Shown here in pieces: positions 35,402-46,393 of a stretch of DNA of 64,000 bases. The DNA is from Agrococcus baldri (GTDB taxonomy: Bacteria; Actinomycetota; Actinomycetes; Actinomycetales; Microbacteriaceae). The notes beneath the pieces are model-generated. The model had not been told where the DNA came from. It was given only the letters and a program-made list of their open reading frames with translations, and ran no database searches. Position numbers and translations under genes: made by a program. Where the stretch lies: the NCBI GenBank assembly GCA_007988785.1, contig BJUU01000007.1, positions 56,474 to 120,473 on the forward strand. The letters are read 5' to 3'. Position 1 is the stretch's first letter, and every line of letters begins with the position of its first letter.

Positions 35402-36967
35402 ATGGCCCGGACAGCGAAGCCCAAACCACAGAAGACCCTCGAGCAAACGCTGTGGGACGCTGCAGACAAGCTGCGTGGCAACCAGGAGCCGAGTGAGTAC
35501 AAGCACGTCGTGCTGGGCCTCGTGTTCCTCAAGTACATCTCAGATCGCTTCGAGGAGCGCCGCAAGGCCATCGCTTCAGAGCTCGTTGCCGACGGGATCC
35601 CAGAGAGCCGTCACGACAGCTTCCTCGAGGCGCGAGACGAGTACACCAAGGAGAACGTCTTCTGGGTACCCGCTGACGCTCGGTGGGAGACAATCCAGTC
35701 TCGAGCCAAACTGACGTCGATTGGTGAGGACATCGACCAGGCGATGGACCTGATCGAGGAGGAGAACCCGTCGCTCAAGGGTGTTCTGCCGCGAAACTAC
35801 GCGCGTGATGGTCTCGATAAGAAGCGGCTCGGCGAGCTCGTCGACCTCATTGGTTCAATTGGCTTCACTACGACGGATGACCACGGTGCGGACGATGTGC
35901 TGGGGCGCGTCTATGAGTACTTCCTCGGTCAGTTCGCCGGCAAGGAGTCCGGCAAGGACGCCGGAGCCTTCTATACGCCCCGTTCGGTGGTCAAGACGCT
36001 CGTCGAGATGCTTGAGCCCTACAGAGGGCGCGTGTATGACCCCGCCGCTGGCTCAGGGGGCATGTTCGTCCAGTCAGCCGAGTTTGTAAAGGCGCACGGC
36101 GGCAAGCGCACAGACATAGCTGTTTACGGTCAGGAGTTCACGAACACGACGTGGAAACTTGCCAAGATGAACCTCGCGCTGCGCGGCATCGAAGCCGACC
36201 TCGGCTCTCGCTCTGGTGACTCCTTCACCGACGACCTCCATCCCGACCTTCGGGCGGACTTCGTCATCGCCAACCCTCCGTTCAATGTTTCAGATTGGTG
36301 GGATGCCAAGCTTGCCGATGACCCTCGCTGGAAGTACGGCACGCCACATCAGGGCAATGCCAACTTTGCTTGGGTACAGCACTTCATTTACCACCTCAGC
36401 CCAAGAGGCACTGCGGGTTTCGTCTTGGCCAACGGCTCGCTGACTTCTAACGAGCGCGGGGAAGGTGACATTCGCCGCAGGATCGTCGAGGCGGACCTCG
36501 TGGACTGCATTGTCACTATGCCCACCAACCTGTTCTTCAACACGACGATTCCAGTCTCTCTTTGGTTTATATCTAAGGAGAGAGGGGGAAACGGACACAG
36601 AGATCGTCGCGGTGAGGTCCTCTTCATCGATGCCAGTAAACTCGGCACGATGGAGACTCGTCGTCTGCGTTCGCTCTCTGACGGGGATATCGAGAAACTT
36701 GCCAGCACCTACCATGCTTGGCGAAACCACGACGGTCACTACGAGGATGTTCCCGGCTACGCGAAAGTGGCAACCCTCGATGAGATTGAGCGTCAGGCGT
36801 TCATCCTTGCTCCGAGTCGCTATGTCGGCGCTGAACAGGCAGAGATTGACATTGAGCCAATTATGGAAAAAGTTGATCGACTTACCTCTGAGTTGTTCGC
36901 CGAATTCGAGCTGACTCGTACTGCAGAATCCGAAGTCCGAGCGGCGCTGGAGCGGCTCGATGGCTGA
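35402..36967 (+). CDS. hsdM: Type I restriction-modification system, M subunit
   Basis: A 521-residue N6-adenine methyltransferase subunit. The N-terminal helical domain is recognised by EYKHVVLGLVFLKYISDRFEE-like text (LVFLKYISDRFEERR), the SAM motif is VYDPAAGSGGMFVQS, and the catalytic motif is NPPFN. It methylates the target site with HsdS and is required for restriction with HsdR. AAGGAG precedes the ATG. Its stop overlaps the hsdS start by eight bases. Confidence 0.95.
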   Translation: MARTAKPKPQKTLEQTLWDAADKLRGNQEPSEYKHVVLGLVFLKYISDRFEERRKAIASELVADGIPESRHDSFLEARDEYTKENVFWVPADARWETIQSRAKLTSIGEDIDQAMDLIEEENPSLKGVLPRNYARDGLDKKRLGELVDLIGSIGFTTTDDHGADDVLGRVYEYFLGQFAGKESGKDAGAFYTPRSVVKTLVEMLEPYRGRVYDPAAGSGGMFVQSAEFVKAHGGKRTDIAVYGQEFTNTTWKLAKMNLALRGIEADLGSRSGDSFTDDLHPDLRADFVIANPPFNVSDWWDAKLADDPRWKYGTPHQGNANFAWVQHFIYHLSPRGTAGFVLANGSLTSNERGEGDIRRRIVEADLVDCIVTMPTNLFFNTTIPVSLWFISKERGGNGHRDRRGEVLFIDASKLGTMETRRLRSLSDGDIEKLASTYHAWRNHDGHYEDVPGYAKVATLDEIERQAFILAPSRYVGAEQAEIDIEPIMEKVDRLTSELFAEFELTRTAESEVRAALERLDG

Positions 36968-38192
36968 ATGGCCCGAAGTTCCGCTGCCTGAGGTGCTCGA
37001 CTTTCGTGAGGGCCCAGGCATCCTTGCGAAGGACTTTCGCGACAGCGGTGTCCCGCTCATTCGGCTCGCTGGTGTAAAGTCGGCCGTGAGCATCCTGCAC
37101 GGATGCAACTACCTCGATCCCGACATGGTTGCGAGGAAGTGGAATCACTTTCGCCTGAAAGTCGGTGACGTCCTACTAAGCACGTCTGCATCGCTCGGCG
37201 AGGTGACCGTCGTGGGCGACAGTGGCGTCGACGCCGTTCCCTATACGGGCCTTATTCGCTTTAGGCCTGCTGATGACCGCATGCTTGCGTCGTTCATCCC
37301 CATCGCACTAACTTCTCAGTCGTTCAAGCAGCAGATTCAGGCCATGGGGGCGGGGTCGGTGTTGAAGCACTTCGGTCCTCTGCATTTGCGCCAGATGACG
37401 GTTCAGGTGCCGCCAATTGAAGACCAGCGTCGAATTATGGACGTGATCGGGGCGTTGGATCGTAAGATTGAGTCGGACCGACGGGTAATCGCGAAGCTCG
37501 AGCAGTTAGGAGCCGCCATCCTTGAATCGGCACTCGACCTTGACCGGTACGCACTCCCAAGATGGATGTCGGATCGTCGACTCGGCGACGTTCTTGCAGT
37601 GCTTGAAACCGGGTCACGACCGAAAGGCGGGGTTACTGCCTCGCGTGAGGGTGTCGTGAGCCTTGGCGCTGAGAACATTCAGTCGGCGGGTGTGAGCTCG
37701 GTGGAGGCATTCAAGCGCGTCCCCGCGACCTTCGCGGCAACCATGCGACGCGGTCACCTTCAGGACGAGGATGTGCTGGTCTACAAGGATGGGGGAAAGC
37801 CAGGCAATTTCATCCCGCATGTAAGTGCGTTTGGGCATGGTTTTCCAGTCGCCGAGGCGACCATCAATGAACACGTCTATCGGGTTCGAGGGGTCGATGG
37901 CCTCTCGCAAGCCGTCCTCTATTGGCTTCTCCGCTCGCGCTGGCTCGATCGAGAGATGAGGAAGCGTGGAACCGGAGTCGCCATCCCCGGACTCAATAGC
38001 ACCAACTTCCGCGATCTACCAGTTCCCGAGTTGCAGGACCTCTCGCTTGATCGCCTCAATGCGAGCCTGCCCGCCCTTCTCGCCGCGATGCTCCGTATTG
38101 GTACCGAGAGCGATCGTCTCAAGTCGTTGCGCACATCTTTGCTACCCGCCTTGTTAGACGGTCGAGTTCGTGTTCGTGAGGTCAGCCTGTGA
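36960..38192 (+). CDS. hsdS: Type I restriction-modification system, S (specificity) subunit
   Basis: 410 residues with two target-recognition domains, each followed by a long conserved helix (EDQRRIMDVIGALDRKIESD after the first, LPALLAAMLRIGTESDRLKS after the second). The two domains set a bipartite DNA target that cannot be read from sequence. Both look intact. Its stop overlaps the next gene by four bases (GTGA). Confidence 0.93.
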   Translation: MAEWPEVPLPEVLDFREGPGILAKDFRDSGVPLIRLAGVKSAVSILHGCNYLDPDMVARKWNHFRLKVGDVLLSTSASLGEVTVVGDSGVDAVPYTGLIRFRPADDRMLASFIPIALTSQSFKQQIQAMGAGSVLKHFGPLHLRQMTVQVPPIEDQRRIMDVIGALDRKIESDRRVIAKLEQLGAAILESALDLDRYALPRWMSDRRLGDVLAVLETGSRPKGGVTASREGVVSLGAENIQSAGVSSVEAFKRVPATFAATMRRGHLQDEDVLVYKDGGKPGNFIPHVSAFGHGFPVAEATINEHVYRVRGVDGLSQAVLYWLLRSRWLDREMRKRGTGVAIPGLNSTNFRDLPVPELQDLSLDRLNASLPALLAAMLRIGTESDRLKSLRTSLLPALLDGRVRVREVSL

Positions 38193-38929
38193 CCGGCCTT
38201 AACCTCAAGTGGTCTCTCAGTGAGCTAGAGAAGTTCATCGAGCAGACCGTCATGCGAAACAACAGTAGTAGCGGGCCCGGCTACGTCAGTATCACTCACA
38301 CCTCCAGCACGGCTGCCTCAGATCTCGAGGTCACGAAGCAGGCGCAGGTTGTTGAGAAGATCCTGGACCGTGTCGTGCCGAACTGGCGCACGGACATCAG
38401 GCTGCAGAAAACTAATCGCTGGACGCGGCATCGCGAAGCCGCCATCCGCGCTCGCGAAGAGCTTCTCCGCCAGGAAGAAATCCGTGAGCATCTCGGCGAC
38501 AATGCACCCGACCTCTCTGCCTCCGATCTTCACTCTTGGATCTGGGACGGCGCCTCTTCGTTGTGGCGTTCGGGACACTTTCGCGAGGCGGTCGAGGGCT
38601 CTATCCGCAAGCTCAACGCCGAGACTCAAAACAAGCTTGGACGACGTGATCTCAGCGAGGGTGACCTCTTTACGCAAGCGTTCAGCGAGAATGCTGCAAC
38701 GACCGGTAGTCCCCGGCTGCTTCGCATGAAGCGCGACAGCAGCAAGACTTTCAAGTCGGTACAACGCGGCGGGCGTGCCTTCGCGGAAGGCGTGTTCGCT
38801 GGGATCCGCAATCCACTGGCTCACGAGGTCGACCAAGAGATGCCCGAGCAGCAAGCCCTCGAGTATTTGGCTGCGCTAAGCGTCCTGGCCCGCTGGGTCG
38901 ACGACGCGACCCTGGAGGTCGCTTCGTGA
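38189..38929 (+). CDS. TIGR02391-type protein inside the hsd operon
   Basis: 246 residues. The C-terminal half has the TIGR02391 pattern: [20 protein letters not shown], then [13 protein letters not shown]. This is a small helical family often found beside restriction and abortive-infection genes, with no proven activity. It is coupled to hsdS at its GTG start and to hsdR at its stop (TGATG), so it is made in step with the restriction enzyme; a regulatory or assembly role is inferred. Confidence 0.8.
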   Translation: MTGLNLKWSLSELEKFIEQTVMRNNSSSGPGYVSITHTSSTAASDLEVTKQAQVVEKILDRVVPNWRTDIRLQKTNRWTRHREAAIRAREELLRQEEIREHLGDNAPDLSASDLHSWIWDGASSLWRSGHFREAVEGSIRKLNAETQNKLGRRDLSEGDLFTQAFSENAATTGSPRLLRMKRDSSKTFKSVQRGGRAFAEGVFAGIRNPLAHEVDQEMPEQQALEYLAALSVLARWVDDATLEVAS

Positions 38930-41900
38930 TGGCTTTCAACGAGTCCACCATCGAGATCGCCGCGCTTGAGTACTTCGCCGAGCTCGGCTACGAGACAGCC
39001 TTTGGGCCAAACCTCGCCCCGGGCGAATCTGCTGCCGAGCGTTCTGGTTTCGACCAGGTCTTCCTTTGGGGTCGCCTGCGTGATGCCGCTCGTCGCCTCA
39101 ACCCTGCGGCCACTACTGCCGTGCTGGACGAGGCCGTTAAACGGCTGCAACGTGCCGAGAGCCAGAGCGCGATCGACGAGAACTTCCGCGTTCACCAGCT
39201 GATGACCGAGGGTGTGCCGGTAGAGCACCGTGCAGCTGACGGCCAACTCCGGACGACTCGAATCTGGTTTATCGACTTCGAGCACCCTGGTAACAACGAC
39301 TGGCTAGCCGTCAATCAGTTCACCATCGTCGAGAACGGCAAGAACCGTCGTCCCGACGTCATCGTGTTCCTGAACGGCATTCCTATCGGGCTGCTCGAAC
39401 TGAAGAACTTGGCTGCGGAGCACGCAACACTCAAGAGTGCGTGGAACCAGGTGCAGACGTACCGCAAGGACATCCCATCGGTGTTCGTCCCCAATGCGCT
39501 GACGGTCATTTCCGACGGAGTGTCTGCCGCGATGAGTTCGTACTCGGGGGCCTTCGAGCACTACGCGCCGTGGAAGACGATCGATGGCCGCGACGTTGTG
39601 ACGAACTTGCCCGCGCTAGAGGTTCTCATCAAGGGCGCGTTCGATCAGCAGCGGCTCCTCGACTTGCTGCAGAACTTCATCGTCTTCAGCGAGGAGACGG
39701 TGACCGACAACGCGACCAGCCAGAAGGTCAAGGCGCTCATGAAGCGGGTCGCCAAGTACCACCAGTACTGGGCCGTCAATGCTGCAGTTGAGAGCACCAT
39801 CGAGGCGTCCAGCCCGACCGGCGACCGTCGTGGTGGAGTGGTCTGGCATACCCAGGGCTCCGGCAAGAGCTTTGAGATGGTCTTCTACGCGGCGAAGATC
39901 ATGCGGGACGCCCGTATGGCGAACCCGACGCTTGTATTCATCACTGACCGGAATGACCTAGACGACCAGCTGTTCGGCGAGGTCTTCGCTCCGGCTCGGA
40001 TCCTTCCCGAGACACCGACACAGGCGGCGACTCGCTCTGACCTTCGCGCCAAGCTCAAGCGCGCTTCGGGTGGCATCGTGTTTACGACGCTGCAGAAGTT
40101 CGCCCCGGGGGAGGACGGCGACGCAAACCCAGTCCTCACCGACCGCCGCAATGTCGTGGTGGTTGCCGATGAGGCGCACCGATCGCAGTACGGCTTCGGT
40201 GAGACGTTGGATCGCTACGGTCGCCTTAAGGCTGGCCTGGCCAAGCACATGCGCGACGCACTGCCCGGGGCTACCTACCTCGGCTTCACCGGCACCCCGA
40301 TCGAGTCGGGAGACAAATCCACTCGTTCGGTCTTTGGTGACTACGTCGACGTCTACGACCTGACGCGCGCCGTCGAGGACGGTGCGACGGTCAAGATTTT
40401 CTACGAGTCTCGACTCGCCAAGGTCGAACTGTCTGCAGAGGACTACGCCGCACTCGACGATCTGGCTGACGAGATTACGGAGCAGGTCGAGGAAGACGCT
40501 GCCGTAGCAGCGAAGTCCCGCTGGTCACGTCTTGAGGCCATCGTCGGCGCCGAGGCTCGGCTAGACATGGTCGCTCGCGACATCGTCGATCATTGGGAGA
40601 AGCGCCGCGAGGCCATCTTTGGCAAGGGCATGATCGTCGTGATGAGCCGCCGCATTGCGGTTCGGCTCTACGAGAAGATCGTCGAGCTCCGACCGGACTG
40701 GCACTCTGACGACCCGGCCGAAGGCAAAATCAAGGTCGTGATGACTGGCTCAGCAGCCGACCCAGCCGACTTCCAGCCTCACATCTACCCGAAGGACGTC
40801 CGCAAGGACTTGAAGGCGCGAGCTAAGAATCCGGACGATTCCCTCGAGCTGGTCATCGTGCGCGACATGTGGCTGACCGGCTTCGACGCACCGAGTATGC
40901 ACTCCATGTACGTCGACAAGACGATGCAGGGCGCGGGGCTCATGCAGGCGATCGCCCGTGTCAACCGCACTTTCCGTGACAAGCCAGGTGGCCTCATTGT
41001 CGACTACATCGGTGTCTTCGCCAACCTTCAAGAAGCGCTGTTTGAGTACTCGCCATCCGACCGTGACCAGGCCGGCGTCCCAATCGACGAGATGGTCGCT
41101 GTCATGCTCGAGAAGCACGACATTATTCGCGGTCTGCTTCACGGCGTCGACTACGACTCTTCACCGACGCTCTCGGCGTCGCAGCGCCTGGCCGAGTACG
41201 CCAAGGTGCTCGACTACGTCATGGGCGATCCAGACCGGACTAGTCGATTCAATGACCAGGTGTTGGCTCTGGCCAAGGCCTTCGCCTTGGCGGGTGCACG
41301 CGACGAGGCAGCGGCAATCCGTGACGACATCCGTCTGTTCACCGATGTCCGCGCCGCCATCCTGAAGATCCAGAATCCGGATTCCGGCCGTGGTGGTGCT
41401 GGAGCTGTCGAGATAGACACTGCGCTAGGCCAACTGCTGAACGAAGCGGTCGTTGCCGACCAAGTGATTGACGTCTACAAGCTCGCCGGAGTGGAAGCAC
41501 CCGAACTGTCGATCTTGTCCGACGAGTTCCTGGACTCGCTGGCCAAGAAAGAGCAGCCAAACCTGCAGATGGGACTGCTTCGCCGTCTGTTGAATGACCA
41601 GATCCGAACGATCAAGCGCACCAACCTGGTGCAGGGTCGCAAGTTCTCGGAGCAGCTCGAAGAGGCCATCAATCGCTACACGAATCGATCACTCAGTACC
41701 GCTGAGATTATTGCTGAGCTCGTTAAACTGGCCAAGGAGATGCGCGACGATGCCAAGCGGCACGAGGAGCTTGGACTGAAGGACGATGAGATTGCGTTCT
41801 ACGACGCGATCGTTCACAGCGACGCTGCCGTGTTGGAGCTCGGTGACGAGACGCTCAAGGCAATCTCGCGCGAACTGGTGAAGGCGGTCCGTGAGTCGGC

Positions 41901-42069
41901 AACGATCGACTGGAACCTGAAGGACAGCGTCCGGGCCGCCATGCGTTCAAGGGTCCGGCGCCTGCTGGCGAAGTTCGATTACCCGCCTGACGCTGAAGCC
42001 AAGGCCATCGATCTAGTGCTGGAGCAGGCGGAACTCTTCGCAACCGACGAGACTGACTCGGGACGATAG
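38929..42069 (+). CDS. hsdR: Type I restriction-modification system, R subunit
   Basis: A 1046-residue restriction and translocase subunit. The N-terminal PD-(D/E)XK nuclease is marked by [11 protein letters not shown], the Walker A is [10 protein letters not shown], the DEAD-type Walker B is [10 protein letters not shown], and the motif VI-like block is [14 protein letters not shown]-terminal helical domain binds the M subunits. It cuts unmethylated DNA after translocation. The ATG overlaps the upstream stop; a GTG one codon earlier is also in frame. Confidence 0.95.
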   Translation: MAFNESTIEIAALEYFAELGYETAFGPNLAPGESAAERSGFDQVFLWGRLRDAARRLNPAATTAVLDEAVKRLQRAESQSAIDENFRVHQLMTEGVPVEHRAADGQLRTTRIWFIDFEHPGNNDWLAVNQFTIVENGKNRRPDVIVFLNGIPIGLLELKNLAAEHATLKSAWNQVQTYRKDIPSVFVPNALTVISDGVSAAMSSYSGAFEHYAPWKTIDGRDVVTNLPALEVLIKGAFDQQRLLDLLQNFIVFSEETVTDNATSQKVKALMKRVAKYHQYWAVNAAVESTIEASSPTGDRRGGVVWHTQGSGKSFEMVFYAAKIMRDARMANPTLVFITDRNDLDDQLFGEVFAPARILPETPTQAATRSDLRAKLKRASGGIVFTTLQKFAPGEDGDANPVLTDRRNVVVVADEAHRSQYGFGETLDRYGRLKAGLAKHMRDALPGATYLGFTGTPIESGDKSTRSVFGDYVDVYDLTRAVEDGATVKIFYESRLAKVELSAEDYAALDDLADEITEQVEEDAAVAAKSRWSRLEAIVGAEARLDMVARDIVDHWEKRREAIFGKGMIVVMSRRIAVRLYEKIVELRPDWHSDDPAEGKIKVVMTGSAADPADFQPHIYPKDVRKDLKARAKNPDDSLELVIVRDMWLTGFDAPSMHSMYVDKTMQGAGLMQAIARVNRTFRDKPGGLIVDYIGVFANLQEALFEYSPSDRDQAGVPIDEMVAVMLEKHDIIRGLLHGVDYDSSPTLSASQRLAEYAKVLDYVMGDPDRTSRFNDQVLALAKAFALAGARDEAAAIRDDIRLFTDVRAAILKIQNPDSGRGGAGAVEIDTALGQLLNEAVVADQVIDVYKLAGVEAPELSILSDEFLDSLAKKEQPNLQMGLLRRLLNDQIRTIKRTNLVQGRKFSEQLEEAINRYTNRSLSTAEIIAELVKLAKEMRDDAKRHEELGLKDDEIAFYDAIVHSDAAVLELGDETLKAISRELVKAVRESATIDWNLKDSVRAAMRSRVRRLLAKFDYPPDAEAKAIDLVLEQAELFATDETDSGR

Positions 42070-42077
42070 GACAAGCG

Positions 42078-43547
42078 ATGCGGTTCTCGGAGCACTTCGG
42101 TATTCAGCGCACTGACGAGGATGACTGGTTCGATCCGCATCTTAAGATTGACACGAAGTTGTTTATCGACCCGCTGCTGATGCTGGAAGCGGGCGGCGAG
42201 TGGGCCGAGGCGCACGAAGAACTGATCGCTCATTTCGTCTATTGCTACCGACTAGTCGCGAAGGCGACGAGCTCCACTTCATTGTCGGCACAGGCCGCGC
42301 GGCGTCTCTTGACATTTCCGGAGCCCGGTGAACTGGGACTTGGATACACCGCGGAAAGCACGCGCGGCTCGGGAGGTGGCGACCGGTTCGCCGCGACGAT
42401 GGCGGACGGTATCGCCGTCGCGATCGCCGCGGGACTCAGCAACCCTGAACACATCGAGGAGATTGGCATCCTCAACTCTGGGATCGGCGCCGATCGCATC
42501 TCAGATGCGACAGCGAACGTACTCAAGTCGCGCCTCATCGAGTACACGCAGGCAGTAGCCGAACGGCACGGAGTGGAACTCGGGATCCACAAGCTCAAGC
42601 ACGCGAGGGTCACGCTAGCCGCCGCGCGGTGGCACGACGAGCCCGTCGAGTTGCCAACCAACCCGTTTACTGGTGGTCCAGTTCTGTTGGTGCCAGCCTT
42701 CTTGCTCGATTCGCTTCCCACTCTCAATGCAGAGGATTGGTTCGACTCCCACTTCAACGAGGACATCCGACTGTCGCTGAATCTCAAGGTCGGGGAGAGT
42801 GTGACCAAGGCTGGCATCGTCGAGTATGCGCGGCGGCATCCCTACCGGGTGCGTGATTGGGCTCGTGAGCAAACGTCGCGCTCCGACCTCACCAGCTACG
42901 ACTTCGGCGCCGATCCGGCCGGTGTTGTTCAGTGGGACCAGGAGCCCCGGGCGTTCGCTTCTGCGAACCCTCTACCTCCGAGGACCATTGCGTCGCACGA
43001 CGATCTGGTCCAGCTGGTCGGCGAGGTGATCGATCGATTCAGACACTTCATCGAGCAGCAGCGGGGCTGGAGCCTGCTTTGGAACTCAGACGACACCGAG
43101 AAGCCTGAAGAAGCAGTGCAACTGTTGTTTCTAGGGCTTGCGCAACCGTACCTCCGTCAGTTCAACGTCGAGCTGGACCGGGAGGTAGAACTCGGGCGCG
43201 GACCTGTCGACTTCAAGGTTGCATCTGGTACGTCGGCTCGACTCTTGATCGAGATCAAGAAGCTCCAGAACGGAAAGTTTTGGAATGGTGTGCGCGACCA
43301 GTTGCCGAGTTACCTGAAATCTGACGACGCCGCTGTCGGTTGGTTCGTCGCGGTGCAGTACCGGAGCGCGAAGAGCGCTACGAGGCGTCTGATGGAGTTG
43401 CCTGTCGTCGTTTCCCGGGTAGCACGTGAGACGCAGAAGAAGCTCTGGTACACCTCGATCGACGCTCGGCGTCCCGTGTCAGCGTCGAAAATCTCGACAG
43501 CAGCTATTTCCACCGTCGCCGCGACAGGTGACGGGAGAGGGCACTAG
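42078..43547 (+). CDS. Unknown protein with PD-(D/E)XK-like C-terminus
   Basis: 489 residues. The N-terminal 300 residues (FSEHFGIQRTDEDDWFDPHL, then DTKLFIDPLLML) match no family I recognise. The C-terminal 130 residues carry GRGPVDFKVASG and LLIEIKKLQNGKFWN, which fit the D...(E)xK core of the PD-(D/E)XK nuclease fold. It starts eight bases after hsdR and is followed two bases on by a helicase, so it is a member of the same operon. A nuclease effector working with the helicase is the best inference. Confidence 0.75.
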   Translation: MRFSEHFGIQRTDEDDWFDPHLKIDTKLFIDPLLMLEAGGEWAEAHEELIAHFVYCYRLVAKATSSTSLSAQAARRLLTFPEPGELGLGYTAESTRGSGGGDRFAATMADGIAVAIAAGLSNPEHIEEIGILNSGIGADRISDATANVLKSRLIEYTQAVAERHGVELGIHKLKHARVTLAAARWHDEPVELPTNPFTGGPVLLVPAFLLDSLPTLNAEDWFDSHFNEDIRLSLNLKVGESVTKAGIVEYARRHPYRVRDWAREQTSRSDLTSYDFGADPAGVVQWDQEPRAFASANPLPPRTIASHDDLVQLVGEVIDRFRHFIEQQRGWSLLWNSDDTEKPEEAVQLLFLGLAQPYLRQFNVELDREVELGRGPVDFKVASGTSARLLIEIKKLQNGKFWNGVRDQLPSYLKSDDAAVGWFVAVQYRSAKSATRRLMELPVVVSRVARETQKKLWYTSIDARRPVSASKISTAAISTVAATGDGRGH

Positions 43548-43549
43548 CG

Positions 43550-46294
43550 ATGGCCTCCGTCCAGCAGCAGGTACAGAGCGCCGACAACGTAATCCGTCGG
43601 AACATCGCTTCCCACTCGGGCGACAGGGGATTCCTGTCACAGAACCTCCTTAGTCAACTGCGTAACTTGGTCGAGGGCCTGCTCGTCTGGACCCATCTTG
43701 GTGACGCGACTGCGGAGTTTCACTACGACAAGGTGGCTCCTGCGCTCGAGGCCGCGAAGGCCCGTGCGAAGGTTCGACTGCTCAGTAGGTTTCATCACTT
43801 GCTGCAAGCGAGTGCATCGCATTACACGCTCGAGGGTGACCCGTCCGAGCGCCTGATGCTCAAGTACTTCGAGTACCTGCTTCGCACGCGCGACCTTGCT
43901 GAGGCTGAGCTTGGCATTGCGATCCTCGACAACGTCGAGCTCTTTCCGGTCGATTTAGATCCGGCGCTCCGTGAGTACTACGGCAAGATCGCCACTCGCG
44001 TCGACGAGGTGCAAGCAGCGCTGTCTGCCGAGCCGCGACGGGAGCGCTACTACATCCACAGCTCGCGTCCGTTCTTCGTCGATGGACGCATCTACTACGA
44101 GGTGACCTTCTACCCGGCTCACAACCGAACCAGCAAGTTCGACCGGGTCATTGGGTTCACCGACATCGACATCACGGACAAGTACGCAGCAAGCTTGGAG
44201 ATCGCAAGCGACTCGATCGAAGTGCTCGGCCAGACGATGCCAATCTTGATCATCCGGACATGGGAAGTCTCCATCCGTCCTTGCGAGTTCGAGAACTTTG
44301 CCCGCTTCTTCGACCAGACGATTCGTGTGCAGTCGGGGCAGGTCGAGTACCGGAACCTCATGCAGTATCTGACCACGACCCAGTCGAACCTCCTCGACCT
44401 GATGGACATGACCGACGCTGCCTACACGCAGATCCGGACATGGGCCACCGCAGAGGCGAAAGGCGATCCAAGGATCTTCGGAGTTCTGGATCGTGCGCGT
44501 TCGCTCGTGCGCGCGAATAGACCGGGCTCTCGGTTGGTGCGGTACTTGATGCTGCGGATGAATAACCAGGTGATCAAGGCCCAGTTCGATCCTGCACCGT
44601 GTGGATGGCTCTCGAACTTGCGCGTCTCCAGCGGCTGTCGGCCGTTCGACACCATGCCGTTCTGCACCTCCCCTCGGGGCCACAACCCTCGCTTCTTCGA
44701 TCTCGCCGAGAGCTTGAGCACGCATGGCCGTGAACACGAGCTACTCGCTCGCAGGGTCCGCAACAACGTGGAGCACAAGGGCCAGATATACACACCCGCG
44801 ACGGAGCTCGAGGACCTCGGGGACATCGATGTCCTGATCACCCGCTACAACCAGAAGTTGCCTCCGACCGCACGACACGCCCCTCGGAAAATGGCACACG
44901 ACATGGGCCACGTCTTCATGGTTGGTTACGAAGACGGAACAGTGTCGATCATCGAGGCATTGCAGGCGGAAGCTGGGGAAGGGGTCACTGATCATCGCGA
45001 CGGCGTGCGGCAGTGGCTCGACGCGAATCCCGACGTGGTCGACGACGAACTGAAGGCTGACGCCCTCCAAGGGCTCTTCGAGCACTCGAAGGTCGCGCTC
45101 ATCTACGGCGCCGCCGGCACTGGGAAATCGACGATGGTCGACCACATCGCCAACTACTTCGGCGACGAGCGCAAGCTCTTTCTTGCTCACACGAACCCGG
45201 CGGTCGACAATCTCAGGCGGCGTGTGCAGGCGCCCAACGCCGAGTTCAGCACGATCAGCAAGCATCTGCGCAGCGGCGATGTCTTCGGCGGCAGCTACGG
45301 CGTTGTGGTTATCGACGAGTGCAGTACGGTCAGCAACGCGAGCCTGCTGAAGGTACTCGAGGAGACGACGTTCGATCTGCTCGTCCTGGTTGGCGATGTC
45401 TACCAGATCGAGTCGATTGAATTCGGCAACTGGTTCAGTGCCATCCGCTCCTACCTACCGGCGGACTCCGTGTTCGAGCTAACCAAGCCTTTCCGCACTA
45501 ACGATGAGCAGCTGCTGACCCTGTGGGATCGCGTTCGCAATCTCGACGATCGGATAGAAGAGTCGTTGTCCAAGAACGGCTACTCAACGGTCCTCGGAGA
45601 CTCACTGTTCCAACACGGGGACGGCGACCAGATCGTGCTGTGCCTCAACTACGACGGGCTGTACGGAATCAACAACGTGAACCGTTTCCTGCAGGCAAGC
45701 AATCCCAATCCAGCCGTGAACTGGAGCGCGTCCACGTACAAGGTCGGCGACCCGGTGCTATTCAACGAGACCGATCGCTTCCGACCAATCATCTTCAACA
45801 ACCTCAAGGGGACCATCGTCGGCATCGAACAAGTGCCGGGCCGCATCACCTTCGATGTCGACCTTGATCGTGAGTTTCCACCGGCGGAGCTGCACTGGAC
45901 TGAGCTGCGATGGGTGGAGGGATCCGTGGTCCAATTCGACGTCTTCGAACGCGGCAGTACCGACGAAGACGACGACACTCTGAACACGCTGGTGCCCTTC
46001 CAGATCGCCTACGCCGTCTCAATCCACAAGGCTCAAGGCCTCGAGTACGACTCCGTCAAGGTCGTGATCACCGATGCCAACGAGGAGCGCCTGTCGCACA
46101 GCATCCTGTACACGGCCATCACTCGTGCTCGCCAGAAGCTCGAGATCTTCTGGACTCCAGAGGCCCAGCAACGCATCCTCAGCAGGCTCTCGGTGAGAGA
46201 GAACGTCAAAGACGAACGACTTCTTGCTGGACGCAGAGGCATCCAGGCGATCGCATCTCGCCCGCGGCGCAACAAGGCGCGGCAGGCGCCTTAG
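43550..46294 (+). CDS. Large SF1 helicase with novel N-terminal region
   Basis: 914 residues. The C-terminal half is an SF1 (RecD/UvrD-like) helicase: Walker A YGAAGTGKSTM, Walker B VVVIDECSTV, motif III LVGDVYQIE, motif IV-like KPFRTNDEQLL, and motifs V and VI SIHKAQGLEYDSV and YTAITRARQKLEIFW. The first 500 residues contain no domain I recognise. It follows the PD-(D/E)XK gene by two bases. Together they look like a helicase-nuclease defence pair attached to the type I system. Confidence 0.82.
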   Translation: MASVQQQVQSADNVIRRNIASHSGDRGFLSQNLLSQLRNLVEGLLVWTHLGDATAEFHYDKVAPALEAAKARAKVRLLSRFHHLLQASASHYTLEGDPSERLMLKYFEYLLRTRDLAEAELGIAILDNVELFPVDLDPALREYYGKIATRVDEVQAALSAEPRRERYYIHSSRPFFVDGRIYYEVTFYPAHNRTSKFDRVIGFTDIDITDKYAASLEIASDSIEVLGQTMPILIIRTWEVSIRPCEFENFARFFDQTIRVQSGQVEYRNLMQYLTTTQSNLLDLMDMTDAAYTQIRTWATAEAKGDPRIFGVLDRARSLVRANRPGSRLVRYLMLRMNNQVIKAQFDPAPCGWLSNLRVSSGCRPFDTMPFCTSPRGHNPRFFDLAESLSTHGREHELLARRVRNNVEHKGQIYTPATELEDLGDIDVLITRYNQKLPPTARHAPRKMAHDMGHVFMVGYEDGTVSIIEALQAEAGEGVTDHRDGVRQWLDANPDVVDDELKADALQGLFEHSKVALIYGAAGTGKSTMVDHIANYFGDERKLFLAHTNPAVDNLRRRVQAPNAEFSTISKHLRSGDVFGGSYGVVVIDECSTVSNASLLKVLEETTFDLLVLVGDVYQIESIEFGNWFSAIRSYLPADSVFELTKPFRTNDEQLLTLWDRVRNLDDRIEESLSKNGYSTVLGDSLFQHGDGDQIVLCLNYDGLYGINNVNRFLQASNPNPAVNWSASTYKVGDPVLFNETDRFRPIIFNNLKGTIVGIEQVPGRITFDVDLDREFPPAELHWTELRWVEGSVVQFDVFERGSTDEDDDTLNTLVPFQIAYAVSIHKAQGLEYDSVKVVITDANEERLSHSILYTAITRARQKLEIFWTPEAQQRILSRLSVRENVKDERLLAGRRGIQAIASRPRRNKARQAP

Positions 46295-46355
46295 CCGTAT
46301 CGTAGCTGACAGCCTCATCGGCGTCACCGAAGAATGGAGCCCGTGCCGATCATGC

Positions 46356-46383
46356 TTGACGTGTGGATGGGTGCTGTCATAAT
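46356..46383 (+). promoter_or_regulatory. Promoter of the Pycsar operon
   Basis: TTGACG (46356-46361) and CATAAT (46378-46383) with a 16-base spacer form one of the strongest promoter matches in the window. It gives the cyclase operon transcription independent of the restriction genes upstream. AGGAG lies just before the ATG at 46394 but may fall at or upstream of the start of transcription. Confidence 0.65.
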
Positions 46384-46393
46384 CAGGAGCAAT

